From NCBI GenBank assembly GCA_004794655.1, contig SMMW01000555.1:6295001-6359000 (forward strand): 64,000 bases of DNA, in the 5' to 3' direction. The notes under the pieces are model-generated. The model saw only the letters and a program-made list of their open reading frames with translations, ran no database searches and was not told the origin of the DNA. Position numbers and translations under genes: made by a program. The stretch comes from Marisa cornuarietis (lineage: Eukaryota > Mollusca > Gastropoda > Architaenioglossa > Ampullariidae). Below are positions 27,091 through 39,720 of this stretch, piece by piece (the first letter of the stretch is position 1; the number at the start of each line of letters is the position of its first letter).

Positions 27091-28211
27091 AAGGAGGATC
27101 TATAAAGGCCGAGAAAGGGAAAAGAAAAAAGAACGAATCTCTCGAAAGGGGTTCAGGAAGCATTGTTTAATGCATGTTAATGTTAAGGATGGAAGGAACG
27201 AAAGCAAGCTTTACACCTTCATGTGGAGTCTGTCAGGAGAAGACGAGTGAATAAGTCTCCAATTTCGTGGCAAGCTGTATACTACAGATAATGCTGAATG
27301 CTAGATGGCAGCACCGTGCAGACCCATTCCTCTCCCTTCCTGGACCTCATTGAAAGATGCCACTTGACATGCAGGATCACTTACAACCCTTTTCAGCAGC
27401 CTGTATTGAGTCCATGCTACGTGGCTTCAAAAAGGAAGAAAGAAGTGATAGAGTTAGAGATGCGATGCTGAGACATGGAACAACCTTTTCAAGAGAAGCA
27501 CTCATAGCTTTAACTTCTAAAAGGCATCAGTCCCTTTCTGGTCTCATTTCCTCTGCCTTTCCGACAGATACATGAAGAATACAGCGGTTCATACCAAACC
27601 TGTCTGCTGGAGGCGTTCCACGACAATCATTGTCAGAAAAACCTCGTTTGGACTGTTTTCGATCTCAGTATGTTTAAGATCTTCATTGTCCGTGATTGAA
27701 GTGTGTATGCTCAACTAGCAAACATATTGCAGTGATTCCCTGGCCATTTCATTTAATGGGAGCAGTCCACATTAGTTTTAGCTTTCATGTGTAGTCCTTG
27801 ACTACAGGAACTTACCTCTCGTTGTCCTTCCGTTGGAATTCGGATACTCTGGAGAGACTCTGGAGACTGCAAAACTGTGCTTTCAGACTCCCATTTGGCG
27901 CACGCAGGAAGGCTCCTGTCATCTTTGTCCTTGTAAAGTTTCAAAGGCTTCTCATCCGGCGACGCAGAAGATTTTAAACTGGCTACTATTTGTTGTCATG
28001 TTACCATGTTATTAACCAGACCGCCTCTTTGTATCTCCTCGATTTTCTATAAGTCAATGTCTTTCCAGATCTCTGTGTTCTTCATCTGATTCTCGAATCT
28101 TCGTGATTCCCTGTCAACTTAAAAATCCCAGGACAACATTTTGTCTCTCATTTTGGCTTCTTTTTCTGGGAGAAATTGTATCTTTCTATCCAATATTCAG
28201 ATGCTGCAGAC

Positions 28212-28225
28212 CGCGCGCACGCACG

Positions 28226-28266
<41 letters not shown>

Positions 28267-28268
28267 AC
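28212..28268. repeat. (GCAC)n-(CA)n microsatellite
   Basis: GCGC/GCAC units merging into pure CA. Confidence 0.97.
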
Positions 28269-28559
28269 AGTTTTTAAAAACCCGTCTTTTCTAATAAGTC
28301 TACCACCTTCGACAGTGACACCATTTTTGTCAATTGTTAATTGTGTTAGTTTGTTTACTTTCCTATAAAGTAGATATGATTTGAGCAGTTGATCGTTTAG
28401 ATGTGTTTGGGTATAATACATGTATTTCGGGTAAGTTTTTTTATTACTTACGATACATGCTGTGAGTTCTCCCGAAAAGAAATGGTATGTATACATAAAT
28501 ATTCAATGCTATTATAGTGTTAGTACAATTATCATCAATATTAGATGAATTGTCATCGA

Positions 28560-28579
28560 TGTGTGTGTGTGTGTGTGTG
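28560..28579. repeat. Short (GT)n tract
   Basis: Ten GT units. Confidence 0.95.
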
Positions 28580-31420
28580 ATGTTGTAGGTGCATACTTGA
28601 TTTCCTTGTAATTTTTTTTATCTATATATATATGTATATGATATATGCTACTTGCCCACTTCTTTTTTTTCTTCATTTTTGAACTAGAGCACATTCCCAT
28701 ATTCAAATTGCCCACTGGGACAAGTAAAGTTGGTCATTGTCATTGTCATCATGATCGTCGTTGTCACCATTTTGGCGGAATATGATAGAAATGCTTGAAA
28801 TTTTTGTAGCTGAAAAAGTAGTATAAGTGGTTTTTTGTTTGTTTACAATAAAAGACTCTGTAGTTACATAGTTGTTACTTTCATTAGCTGTTAAAACAGA
28901 TTCCAGTATTTCATGGTATTATACCGAGGACTTACAACTGTTGTTGTTAATATAGGGTCATAAATATAAAGTAATCTATTAAAATTAAAATTGTAACCTT
29001 TTTAAAAAGCTTCTATGTTGTGTTTGCAAAACGTCAGCATTCGACATGTAGTGGTCAGGAGAGAATGCTCATTCCAGCAACAAGATTTTTGTTCCTATTC
29101 AACATCGTACATTTCCTTCAATAAAAGTTATTCCGATCAAGAGACTAGCTTGACGGTTAAAAACTAATGTCCTGTCACAAAGCTGACTCTTTTTAAATGA
29201 AAGAATGGGAAAGAATTGGAAAAGGGACGGTCGCGCATTTTTTTTTTACTGATGCTACTGTTGAAGACAGTCAAAAACCAGATACAGGCCACTGGGACAA
29301 CTGTCTCCAAGAAAGATGATCTTCCCACTGGAATATGAAATGGCGACAAGGTTTTAGGATAGGTTAAAAGTTTGTGCCTGACTGCGGAGAAAAAAACAAC
29401 GAAAAACTGAAAAGCTCTTCAGACCTGTCAAAGATAATGTTAGAACTGGAGAGCTGTTGTGTTCAACACAGAAAAAAATGCACTTCATTCACATGACATG
29501 TTTTACGTGAAAATTCAAGAGTTTAGTTTTTGTTGTAAATTTTTTTGCGTAAAACACGAAAACGTCCATCAATAATAAACACGAAGCAAAACGTCCAAAC
29601 AAGACAAAACCAAACAGACAAGTAAAAATGGTAGAATATGATGTTTGTCCATTTCCCTTTCTTAAAGAATACATCTCACATCTGAGACCTCCATCACCAA
29701 CTCACCAGCTAACCTCTCACTTACTCACTGACTCAGGCTGCTTGAAACATCTTACAAGAAGGACAGAGTATCACAGAATGAACGAACACGAGACAGACAT
29801 AGGAAATCTCAAAGGTTCGTTCGACAACTCAAATCCACCCCACTTTATTTTCGGTTCCTGTCATTTGCGTCCAGAGACATCAATTGCGGAGATTGCAGAT
29901 GAACAATAAGCTTAGTCATCAAAGAGTATTTATTTTTTTATCAAACTGTTCTGTGTGCATGGACTTAGCGTTTGGGGCCCTCACGAGGCCATAAAATAGA
30001 CACGCAAAGAACACTCGCTCCTTTCTTGCTAGATTGCAGGCGATTTAGGTTCAATTGGGCTTCGCTTTCAGAGCAACATGCTTCTGGTTAGAGAAAAGGG
30101 AAGAGAAGCGAAGGAAAATAAGAAAAAGTAGGATGAGAGCTGGTTGGGGGAAGGGGTTCAACAGTGAAAGAAAGGAAAATGTTTTCCTGGTCTACCGTTG
30201 AGAGGGTTACGAAAAAAAGTTAATGGAATGGAAAGAGCTGATAGCTGTTAGCCAGCCACTCTGCGATAGAGAGAGAGAGAGGGACAGACAGAGAGTTTGG
30301 TTAGTCGAGCCCAACCAGTTCTCCATCTCCGACTGCTAAGGCTTTGCCGAAGGACCTGTAGGGTCGCCGTCAATGGGGGTTTTTCTACGACAGGAAATGT
30401 TCATTGTAGTTTTTCCTCTAGCCTTCGGGGGTGGAAGCGTGGACGTGGGTTGTTGGAGAACTTTATTTCCCGGCGGACTGGCGGGGATGTGGCTTTGCAC
30501 GCGGCTGTTCCATATTCAGGAGCTGGCCAGGGCCGGAGATGAGGCAGGATCGCCGGTTACGATCTGTTGATGCTCATGTCCAGAGCTTGTCTCTCGGTCC
30601 CCAGCCCCCCCCCCCCAGTGTGACGATTAATACATTACGGGAGACGTTTTGGACTAGCTCGACCATAAAATAGTTCTTCATCTCTCCTTGCCATTTCTGT
30701 CTTTGTTCGCTGCTGTGTGTGAAATATTCGCTTATGTTGTTGCGTTCAGTTTCCGTGTGCTGGGAAGCAGAACTCATTATTCTCTTTCTTGCTGTTAGTC
30801 TATGCGTGCCTGCGTACAGTGTGGATGTGTTCGTGAGTGTGTGTTTGGTTTCTGCTCCTTTCCTCTCTGTGAGAAAGATAAGAGAGATGTATGTGAGGCA
30901 GGTGTGGGTAACGGGTGGGTGGGCGAACACACATCCCCAACCTCTCCCTTTCAACTGGTCAGTACCAGACTCCTGTCTAGCACTTTGTAATGGTATTCTC
31001 GTCTTATTTTTCTCGATGTGAAAACTAGACATTAACTTCTCATTCGTAAGAAAGATGACCTGCCATATTATTGTAAACGTTCATCGTTATGTATCGAAAT
31101 AGATTTGATATCAAGGCTAGTTTTTCCTGTGTTCCGGAAGGTTTCCCTGCATGCCATGTTCCCTGGAGTTACAACCGCGCATTTAACTTGCGTTTATCAA
31201 TCAATTGCCACCTTCATGCTTCAGTGTCCTGTATATGTTTGCATTCGCGCGCCGTACTTATGTGAGTTGTGCTGCAGAAGTGTTATTAGTTGATTTCTAT
31301 ACATAAATGCTCCATCAAATCCTGTTGATTTTCCGTAAATTATTGCATTTTTATGCACAGGTGGAATATCGCTTATGCATCAATCGAGACTCTTGTCTTA
31401 AAGGGCAGGCCAGAGAGAGA

Positions 31421-31459
31421 TTGAGAGAGAGTGAGTGTGTGTATATAAATGTGTGTTAG

Positions 31460-31491
<32 letters not shown>
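31421..31491. repeat. Compound GA / GT / TA / GT tract
   Basis: GAGAGA, GTGTGT, an (AT)n run and GTGTGT in succession. Confidence 0.93.
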
Positions 31492-33240
31492 CTGGTGTAC
31501 ATGTAGGTGTGTGGTACTCTTGTGGTACTTGTTTCGTGGAACTCTCCAAATAGCGAAATGCACAGGCAAAGTCAGGAAACTTTTGTTTCTACACGCCCTT
31601 TGTTTGCATGTCCTTGAACACCGAGTCGTCTATTTTGCCCATCAGCGGGAAACAACCACCCGACTGGTCATGGAGCCTTGGCAGATGTGATTGATTGTGA
31701 CTGTCGTGGAGTGTGGAGCTGAGTGAATAAATAATAATGCATCTAATTAGCACCTGGTGAAAGAAAAACACACATTTGATCCAGGGCTTCAGTGCTCATC
31801 GCGGCCCAAATTTTGTCAAAAAAAGTCTCGTATATTAAATTAAGATATAAAAGTCGTTGTGTTTGAAGTGCACATTCACATGAGGTATTCAGACAGGAAA
31901 AACTTAAGAATTCAAAGTACTAAAACCCTAACCCCTCAACCACATACCCACCTAACCATTCAACCTAACAACCAGCCAACCAATTAATTGTGTAGCTACC
32001 TAACAAACTGAAAAATGTTTGTGCTTAGCTATTAAACAACATGAGTTCAAATAGAGAATGCCAGCAACAATGACAACAGCAACAACAACAACAAAACTGA
32101 CGGATGCCTTCAATACATTGACAAATGTAATACACGTATAATGAAGAAAAACTCAGTCCCTTTATACTAATCATTGATCATCATTTGCGAACTACTACTT
32201 TGCCAAATCCTACTTAGCATGGCTGCAGTGATAATTAGAAACATTTTTTTTTCTGTCGAAAATATCGAACGGTTCTCGACAGTGGTCGTTGCTGCCAGCT
32301 AACACATGAGTCACGAGAGTGAGTAGCAGAGGCAGGTCATGTCTGGTGCAACAGAGAGGAGGATGCTAGGTGCTCTCAGTACCGCGACATGCGCGTCCCC
32401 TGTTGGACATAAGAGGATAGATGGACAGTTCTGGCCACCTGCTCACGCGCTCGTGCACGCCACCCGCATGACGCCCAGTCCCCGCGAGACTTATCGGCTG
32501 CTGCCTCACGCCCTGCGCCCACTCGCACGCACAGGCTTAGTTAGGTTAAGCTTTAGTTCCATTTTAGATGCCCTAGAAATTGATGTCGTGTGGGAGCTAG
32601 AAAATGGGAAAGAATCCCTAAGTTTTTTTCTTTAATCTCCTTTAAGGTTCGTGGGTTTTCTTGTTACATTTATCCGTCGGTAAATCTATAACGAAAAAGA
32701 AACATGTAAGCTGAGTTTTACACATTCACATGAAAAAAATAAAGTAATATAGAATGTGGTTGACATTTTATTAAGTACTAGAGTACTGCGAGGATCTAAA
32801 AGGAAATACAAATAAAACTAAAAGAGGTAAGGATTGAGTTTGTCAAGACTCATCGATCAGAATTACAGAGGCTGGTGTCTCACCAATATTAATGGAGATT
32901 AGCTGCTATCAGTAGCCACACCCTTTCAATCTATCAAGAATGAACTAAGGCAGAAATTCTGAGCACAAAGATGCTGAAGCTAATTTCGGACCAGGCTTGT
33001 CGTCAACCATCTGTTGTATATCGCCCCCACCGCCCCAACTCCCGCCCACCCCCACCCACCCCAACATGCACACGCACGGTAGTGCACAAATGCGCGTTGG
33101 AAGAAAATAATGCTGCAAAATCCTACGGTCTGGAACCGTTCAGTCACCATGGCATCTTCTTCACCGTCTCCTTGCCTACTTATTTGTCCGTGGCTACCTT
33201 ACTTTAACAAGCGTTCATGGATGTTTGTAAAAGAGCAAAG

Positions 33241-33300
33241 GTGTGTGTGTGGGTGGGTAGGTGGGTGTGTAGGTGTGTGTGTGGGTGTGGGTGGGTGCTA
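33241..33300. repeat. GT/GGGT-rich tract
   Basis: Imperfect GTGTGGGTGGGT repeats. Confidence 0.93.
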
Positions 33301-35157
33301 GTGTGTGTTTTTGTGTGTGTATTGAGCTGTGTGCACGCATGTCTCTGAGCGAGCTCATGTGAACTAATGGCTTCTCTAACAAGTTTCTCAGCATGCTACT
33401 AACACGAGCAGAGGTTGTGAAACCATTAGTTTCCTGTGGTGTCTTTTAAACTCCTTGCGAAATGTCGTCTGTGTGGGTGGGTCGGTGACGCCAATTCATG
33501 TCTATTGCAATTCACACTCCATTTTCGTAATTTTTTTTTCTTCTCCCTCTTTCAGGAAGTCGATAAAATTAAACGGCAATGACATTCAAACATGCTACAG
33601 AGGATGTAACATTTAGAGCGTGGATTTAGCAATCGAATTTCCACTTACATGGATTGAGACCACCTTTACAAGCAGTTTCTGAGTCATCTGTCTTTCTTTT
33701 CAAGGGCAACATTTCCGGTCTGGCAAACAGAAGCTCAAGGGTCAGATACACAATGCATTTCTAATTTTAAACACTAAATCCGTTTAGATAATCAATTTTA
33801 CACAAACATAGTGCCCAGCACAAGCTTAAAAACTTTTAAAGTTGTTTTTTTTTTAAAAATAAGATAAAACTGCTTAAACCAGACTGTCGGTCTCGTCAGT
33901 ACATTTTGTAATCGCTTGTATAACGCATCTAAATGGTAGAGGAACGATTTTTGGAAAGCGTTTTGCTTTTGTTAAGAACGGTTTTATTTTTAGAAACGTC
34001 TTGTGCGTCTAGCCCCTGTTCGTGTCTGTGCTTAATTGAGCAAACAAAATTGCGGGAAGATCTGTGGTGAAATTGAGCATTCTGGGATGAATTGAATAAT
34101 CTTTTTGTATATGTCTGTCACTTTAACTTTATTTCTCCCTAGTTTCACGCTTTGCCAACTATCTTTACGCTAATTCATGAATCATTTTCCCAAGATTTTT
34201 CGATCTGTCATTTTTTTATAATGCATTGCCACTTTTGGACTATTCATGAAACTGTCTTTTGGTTGCGTTTAATAGGGCATAAATTTGCTTCTTCCATTGC
34301 TGTCAAACTCCTTTAGCCTGCTTAAAAAAAAGGCTATCAGATTTACATTTGTTCATTCAGCCCGTTAATTTTCTTGGCTACTCCATGCAATAAAATGGTT
34401 AAAATATCCAGCTGTCAAGCTTCCGTTTGCACGCTAAACGGTATTCCATGTCCATCGCAAATTAGTGGAATCGCGAACACCATGACATTCAAACAGCATG
34501 TTAGGAAAAGTGAAAGTGAATTGTTGTAAGAATAGCACTGGCTAAAAGAAACTGTAGTAATACCAAACGTCGCCGAGGTAATGAGAAAAAGAAATGTTTA
34601 TGCAAACAGCCGATTGGTTTACAAACGATTAATCTCGCATATACGCATCCAAACCTACTATAAATATACCTGTTTACCTGTATCCTCATGTAGATGCATC
34701 ATATATATATATACACCGCATCAGAAACTATATATATAAACACACACGCAAGCATGAATACCCCAACATATGTACATGTATTCGCGTTTAGGTTTATATT
34801 CATTCATACATATATGCATGTAATGAACCATTACATAAAATCAATAATTTTTTTCTACTTGTAATATTTTTTTTTATTATTGATGGTTATATTACCTATG
34901 TCTCTAACACCACAGGTTCCTTAATAATGTTACATATTCTTGTTCCCGTTTTCTTTAGATAAATATTTTAAATAAATAAGACTTCCTATTAATAAGGAAT
35001 AATCATACATTAATTTATAATTAACACTTCCTATCACTATTAAAAGAGATTCGTTTTTAGCATCAATAATGCGTTTTGCGTACATGACCATTAAAATTTG
35101 TAAAATATTATTAATTTGAATTTATTGATTACTACTCAGAGTTTTGCATCTTTGCAG

Positions 35158-35377
35158 GTGGCTTGGAGGCGCGTGGACCAGGACGAGTTCCTGACGATCG
35201 CGGAGATGACGTGGGTGGCTGACCCTGCCTTCTCGGTGAGGAAAGAGGTGAAGAAGCATGACGTCAGCGACTGGTACCTCGTTATCACCAACGTCACACC
35301 CAAGCACGCAGGACTTTACGAGTGTCAGATCACCGCCAGTGCCGGCTACTTCAAACACGTGCAGCTCAACGTTGTAG
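35158..35377 (+). CDS. Dpr/zig-8-like Ig protein, exon B (C-terminal half of Ig domain 1)
   Basis: The acceptor is TTTGCAG|GTG and the donor GTAG|GTGGGT. The 220 nt are entered in phase 0 and left in phase 1. The peptide continues domain 1 with VAWRRVD (strand C, core Trp; close to the VAWLRVD typical of lachesin/DIP proteins), a C'-D region, DWYLVITNV (strand E; the D-W-x-L-x-I pattern is typical of Dpr/lachesin), the domain-closing AGLYECQI (second Cys, codon 35323-35325) and a G strand ending VQLNVV. The two cysteines are 65 residues apart, normal for a V-set fold. NVT is a further glycosylation sequon. Codon choice is GC-rich compared with the AT-rich introns on both sides, as expected of real coding sequence. 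A long (GT)n tract starts about 95 bp beyond the donor. Confidence 0.93.
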
Positions 35378-35467
35378 GTGGGTGATGACCCTTCGTCGAC
35401 TTGAGGAATGCGAATGCCCAGTCTCCCACTCTGTCTTAATTTATCCCTCTTTCGAACGGCTTGCTTA

Positions 35468-35529
<62 letters not shown>

Positions 35530-36507
35530 ATGCTTCTGCCTTCCTGTCTTTCCTTTTTCTGAGTCTTGAATGTCTATGGATTTCCGCTTGTTTGCTCGTA
35601 CCTGTCCTTGGTAACATCTACGTTAGTACATGCTGATGCCAGGATTCTTCTGTATGCGTGGATGCTTGCGTGCGTGTATGGATATACAGTGCGTATTGTG
35701 GAAGTGTGTGGGTGTACCATTTTGGAAACTCCACAGCTTGCGCTAAGCTTTGTTGCGAAAGTAACGAGACTGGCAACATCTTTATGCACTTGCTCAAAGC
35801 TATATTCACACCTTCGCCCAAGGTGTAAGAAGGAGCGATCTGACTGGTTTTTTTTAATCGGGACAATGTGTTTTCCCAGAATTACTCCTTTCATCCACTC
35901 CACTAACCATAAGCTCTGCTTCAGCGAGCAAGTCCTCGTGATCAGTTCTGCTTCTGGTTAAAAAAATTGTCCGCCTGTTAAAAAAGCTCAACTTTGCGTC
36001 AACAAGTATGTATGGAGTGCGTGAGGTTTAATCAGCTGGACGCCGAGCTAAAGTCCAATGCCAGTCGAATTCTTCGATTCTCACCGAAGCATTTGCCGTG
36101 CACACTGCATTGTTCTCTTTTATACTTCACCTACCTTTCCAGCCAAGCTATTAGTGTGCTCTTGCTCATAAACATGACCTGTGGCCATGAAGTCCATCCC
36201 ATCTCACCAAGGGAGGGAAACAATCTGCGCTCCTTCCATCGTCGACAACAGGTTTAATGCTAAACGAACTGATGTGTGTCCTTTCTCTCACCCGAGGTTA
36301 AATTTTCGTGTCGTCAACGGTATGGATTTATTGATGTATATATATGGCTGATACAGCCCATTAAAATGTCGTGTGAATATTGCTTTTTAAATTTGACTTG
36401 TGTTTGCTTCATGCTCGCTAATGTTACAGAAGAGGCTGTGCGTTCTTTATGAACGCAAAGAGAGACGAAGCTGAAAGGTTGTTTAATGTGGTTTTCGTGT
36501 TTTGCAG
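35378..36507 (+). other. 1.1 kb intron between Ig1 and the linker microexon
   Basis: Phase-1 intron with a long (GT)n near its 5' end; nothing else is recognised. Confidence 0.85.
35472..35526. repeat. (GT)n microsatellite close to the exon B donor
   Basis: About 27 GT units beginning about 95 bp after the exon B donor. Confidence 0.98.
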
Positions 36508-36528
36508 GTCCGCCAATAACGGCCCCAG
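36508..36528 (+). CDS. Dpr/zig-8-like Ig protein, 21-nt linker microexon
   Basis: A 21-base exon between GTGTTTTGCAG and GTACGAAT, phase 1 at both ends. It turns the junction into VV-GPPITAP-AISLYG, so it supplies a Pro-rich hinge between Ig domains 1 and 2. A PP-containing linker right after the LNVV strand is what Dpr and lachesin-type proteins usually have, which is the main support beyond the splice sites. Skipping it keeps frame and shortens the hinge by seven residues, so alternative use is possible. Confidence 0.8.
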
Positions 36529-37298
36529 GTACGAATGACTCCCACAGTGCGTTTGCATTTTGCTCACGATCTCTGGTAGTGCAAGTGTTCATGTTGGATG
36601 CTTGTAGCATGTTTAGAATTATTATTTCTTTTAAATCATTCTTTAAAGCCGCCGGTACTCAAAATCAGCGCAGAAATTGCTTATATTTATATTTTTGTTT
36701 TTCTTTGAGCTGATCGCTTCGCTCTTTCTTGCCTGTTTTATTGCAATACGAGGGAAAAGAAAAGCGGTGTGGTTTTGTGCATGTTCCGTTATTCTAACAA
36801 TCGCCTCGACCTGGGCACACCCAGTTTTTAACGCTTTACTTTGCAATAGAAACACTCATAAACATTCTGTCTGAATCTGTATGTATGTAATGGATAAGCA
36901 TGCTGTAATTTATCACATAGCGGCGAAAGATGTCGCAAATGGCTAGATTACAGAAGATAAAGCAATAAGCTAGATTACAAAAGATGAAGAAAACAGCTAT
37001 ATTATAGAAGCACTGAATGGATTATTATGGGATGGGTGGAAGTTAGAAAGTATCTATTTTCTGCCACTTTTATATTTTTTTTCCGGTGCGCGAGCTCTTA
37101 ATGGAAATAGTTCTGTTCAACATAATATTTTATATCCTTGTTTACGCATTTTGTGTCCTTTCTTTTTCGCTCCCTTCCCACTTTTTTTCCTCTACTTTCT
37201 TTCTTAAATCCTCGTCTTTCTATTTACTCTTCCTCGTTCTATCTCTCCTCTTTCTCTCTCGTTGACACTGAGTTGCTACATCTAACGTTTATTTGCAG
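36529..37298 (+). other. 770-bp intron before Ig domain 2
   Basis: Phase-1 intron, CT-rich over its last 150 bp, ending TTTATTTGCAG. Confidence 0.85.
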
Positions 37299-37595
37299 CA
37301 ATTTCCTTGTACGGCACAGATTTTGTGGAAAGAGGGGAAAAGATCCTTTTGATCTGCAATGCCACTGGAGGAACCCAAATCGCCGAGGATATTGATTGGT
37401 TTAAAGACGGCAACATTATAGATACGTCGCGGCGACGTCGTAACGACGTAATGATACTCAAATACAGGTCTCTGGAAGAAGGAGCTCTGATCAGCAGGCT
37501 GCAGATCGATCATGCCGATATGGACGACGCCGGGACCTATGTGTGCCGCAGTTCCTACAACAAGTTAGGCGATTTTTCAGTCAACGTTTTAGCAG
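37299..37595 (+). CDS. Dpr/zig-8-like Ig protein, exon D (complete Ig domain 2)
   Basis: The acceptor is TTTATTTGCAG|CA and the donor GCAG|GTAACA. The 297 nt are in phase 1 at both ends, a classic one-domain-one-exon Ig module. In order: ISLYGTDFVERGEK (strands A-A'), ILLICNATGG (strand B, Cys at 37355-37357, NAT sequon), IDWFKDGNII (strand C with core Trp), an exposed loop with four arginines (TSRRRRND), EGALISRLQIDHADMDDAGTYVC (strands E-F, the D-x-A/G-x-Y-x-C signature, Cys at 37544-37546) and FSVNVLA (strand G). The cysteines are 63 residues apart. The pattern W-x-K/H-D/N-x-x-x-I ... L-x-I ... D-A-G-x-Y-x-C ... V-N-V resembles the second Ig domain of Dpr and zig-8 proteins. The polybasic loop is unusual and could be a protease site or a heparan-sulfate contact. 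Confidence 0.95.
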
Positions 37596-37609
37596 GTAAC
37601 ATCATTTGC

Positions 37610-37640
<31 letters not shown>

Positions 37641-37648
37641 TGCGTGCT
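37610..37648. repeat. (CGTG)n microsatellite next to the Ig2 donor
   Basis: About nine CGTG units starting 15 bp after the exon D donor. Confidence 0.97.
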
Positions 37649-39426
37649 TGCGCACGTGTTCACTTTTGTTCGTGTTGATGTCAAGTCACTGTCTGTAAAC
37701 ATGACAGGAAGATAGAAAACACTATTGCCAAAAAATATTTGTAAAAGGTTGCCTTAATTTTACGATGAAATATTCTACCACGCTACCATTCTGATTTTTT
37801 TTTTTTTTTTGATTTTACTGAAGGACCAATTCAAAGTCTCATGAAAAGTCACTAAAAGGAGGTGTGAAAACAAATAAATAAACAAACAAAAGGCGGCATG
37901 GTTGTTTGCTCAAAGGTGGAAGGGATAAATGAGGAGGAAATTAAGCCCTGTATCTTAAAGACTACAATAGAAAATGTTTTGAGGAGGAAAAAAGTAGAGA
38001 GGACAAAAAAATAATGAACGAAACAAAGATTTGTTGTAAAAAATTGCGCAGCCAGCAACCTCTAATAGAAGTAGAGCTAAACACCTTGCTTCAAAACGCA
38101 CTGAAAGTAAATATAAAAAAAATGTCCTAGAGAACCTATCAGTTATAATGAAAATAAAAATCGAAACATTAAAATAATATAAAATAATATAATAAAATAA
38201 AAATATAAAAGAGAACCTATTAATCATGAAGCACATAAGCTCTACGGTTAATTAAAGAATAGCAAAGCTTTAACAGAGACGGATTTACATGCGAATTTTC
38301 AATAATATTGGTGAGTCTTCTACTGCTTTTACTTTGACATGTCGATTTAAACCGCTGTATGTCAGTAAGACAAAGTGTTATTTCCTGGACATTAAGAAGG
38401 AAAACCCAAGTAGAATATAAAAATATAAATAAAAATAAGGAGACCAGCTTCTTTATTTAATGTCACATACAGTATTGCATTGAAAAAAGGAAAAGAAAAA
38501 TACTGCCTAAAATAATACATACAAATTCGAAAGTATTGCTTAAGTCGGTGTTTAATATGGCCATAATACAATAAGATGTTATTGTACACTAATTGTGCAT
38601 AAATATCTTGTTAACTGTTAGTCGTAGCTTTAAAAAAAAGCTTCCTTTAACATATTTCAAGATTATTTATAAAATATTGACCTTTGAAACTTTTGGATTT
38701 TCTTAATAAAAAATGGCACAAAATTTTCAATGAAATATATCCACTTGCGTTTTTGTGAAACACACATCTAGATTTGGAGAAAGGAGGAAAAATAGGAGAC
38801 AAAATTTGTAAGCCGGAATATTTGGTCTCCTGAATAATTGATTATTTTTAAACACATTTCGTAATCTGTAAAGTTATTGAAGTGAGAGAGATGCTAGGCA
38901 AAATGCGACAACTAAACACGTTTTTTTAAAGACGGCAGGGACTTTTTTAACTTTCTTGATTTTAGGGTTAAAATATCTTTTCTTTGGTTCACAGTAACAT
39001 TCTCTGGCTGTTGCTCGTTTATTTTTTTCTGTTTTCTTTTCCTCCCGTCTGCCACGTTTCTCTTAAATTCAATAAATGACTAGATGAAGGTCTAGTTGAA
39101 AATTTTTTATAATTGCAAGGTAAAGGTCATTATCATATACTTTTTCCTTAAAAAAGTGAATAATCACCGTGCATATTTTTGAGATATGCAGCTACAAACA
39201 TCAGCATAACAGGAGGTCAGACTCGTCAAGTTAGTCCACAGATACAACTAATTAAGATATGGTCCCATCTTTTAAACTGTGTATAGCTTTCCCATAGCTA
39301 GACAAGGGAGGAAATATTGTCTACAGTCTATTGTATCAACCAGCCGCCTTCAATAACATAGACGAGAGCAGTTATGGTAAGCAATATAGGTCTGAAGGCG
39401 TGTCTGCCGGCAAGATAACAATTCTG

Positions 39427-39612
39427 TGGAGTTGATAATGGTACTTTTTATCGTAGCTGGAGTTGATAATGGTACTTTTTATCGTAGCTGGAGTTGATAA
39501 TGGTACTTTTTATCGTAGCTGGAGTTGATAATGGTACTTTTTATCGTAGTTGGAGTTGATAATGGTACTTTTTATCATAGCTGGAGTTGATAATGGTACT
39601 TTTTATCGTAGC
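39427..39612. repeat. 31-bp minisatellite, six full copies plus a partial
   Basis: Copies start at 39427, 39458, 39489, 39520, 39551 and 39582, with a partial one at 39613, all exactly 31 bp apart. They differ by only one base in two copies. Each unit contains GGTACTTTTTATCGTAG. The array ends 84 bp before the 24-nt microexon. Confidence 0.99.
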
Positions 39613-39696
39613 TGGAGAATTATGGTGTCTGGCGTAGGTGTGCAAGCCATGGTTTTTCGATGCAATCTCAAAGACCTCTGCTTTTCTTTCTTTCAG

Positions 39697-39720
39697 CGGA
39701 CAGCAACAATGTAAAAAGAG
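39697..39720 (+). CDS. Dpr/zig-8-like Ig protein, 24-nt microexon
   Basis: Twenty-four bases sit between a strong acceptor (TTTCTTTCTTTCAG) and the donor GAG|GTTAGT, phase 1 at both ends. They encode DSNNVKR after a junction alanine, placed between Ig domain 2 and the C-terminal tail. The donor is weaker than consensus (T at +3), as expected of an optional exon. It introduces a Lys-Arg pair just before the next exon's glycine, a possible processing site in the membrane-proximal stalk. The 31-bp tandem array lies immediately upstream. It rests on splice signals and phase only; no domain homology is possible at this size. Confidence 0.5.

Larger units (their letters stand above)
21570..35157 (+). 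other. 13.6 kb intron within Ig domain 1
   Basis: Phase-0 intron of the Ig gene. I see no internal exon that would keep the Ig1 fold. It contains many microsatellites, a purine-rich tract (about 22970-23055), a degenerate repeat array (23815-24165) and a GC-rich patch (about 30280-30670). Confidence 0.8.
37596..39696 (+). other. 2.1 kb intron after Ig domain 2
   Basis: A/T-rich intron. It starts with a (CGTG)n tract and ends with the 31-bp tandem array just before the 24-nt microexon. Confidence 0.6.
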
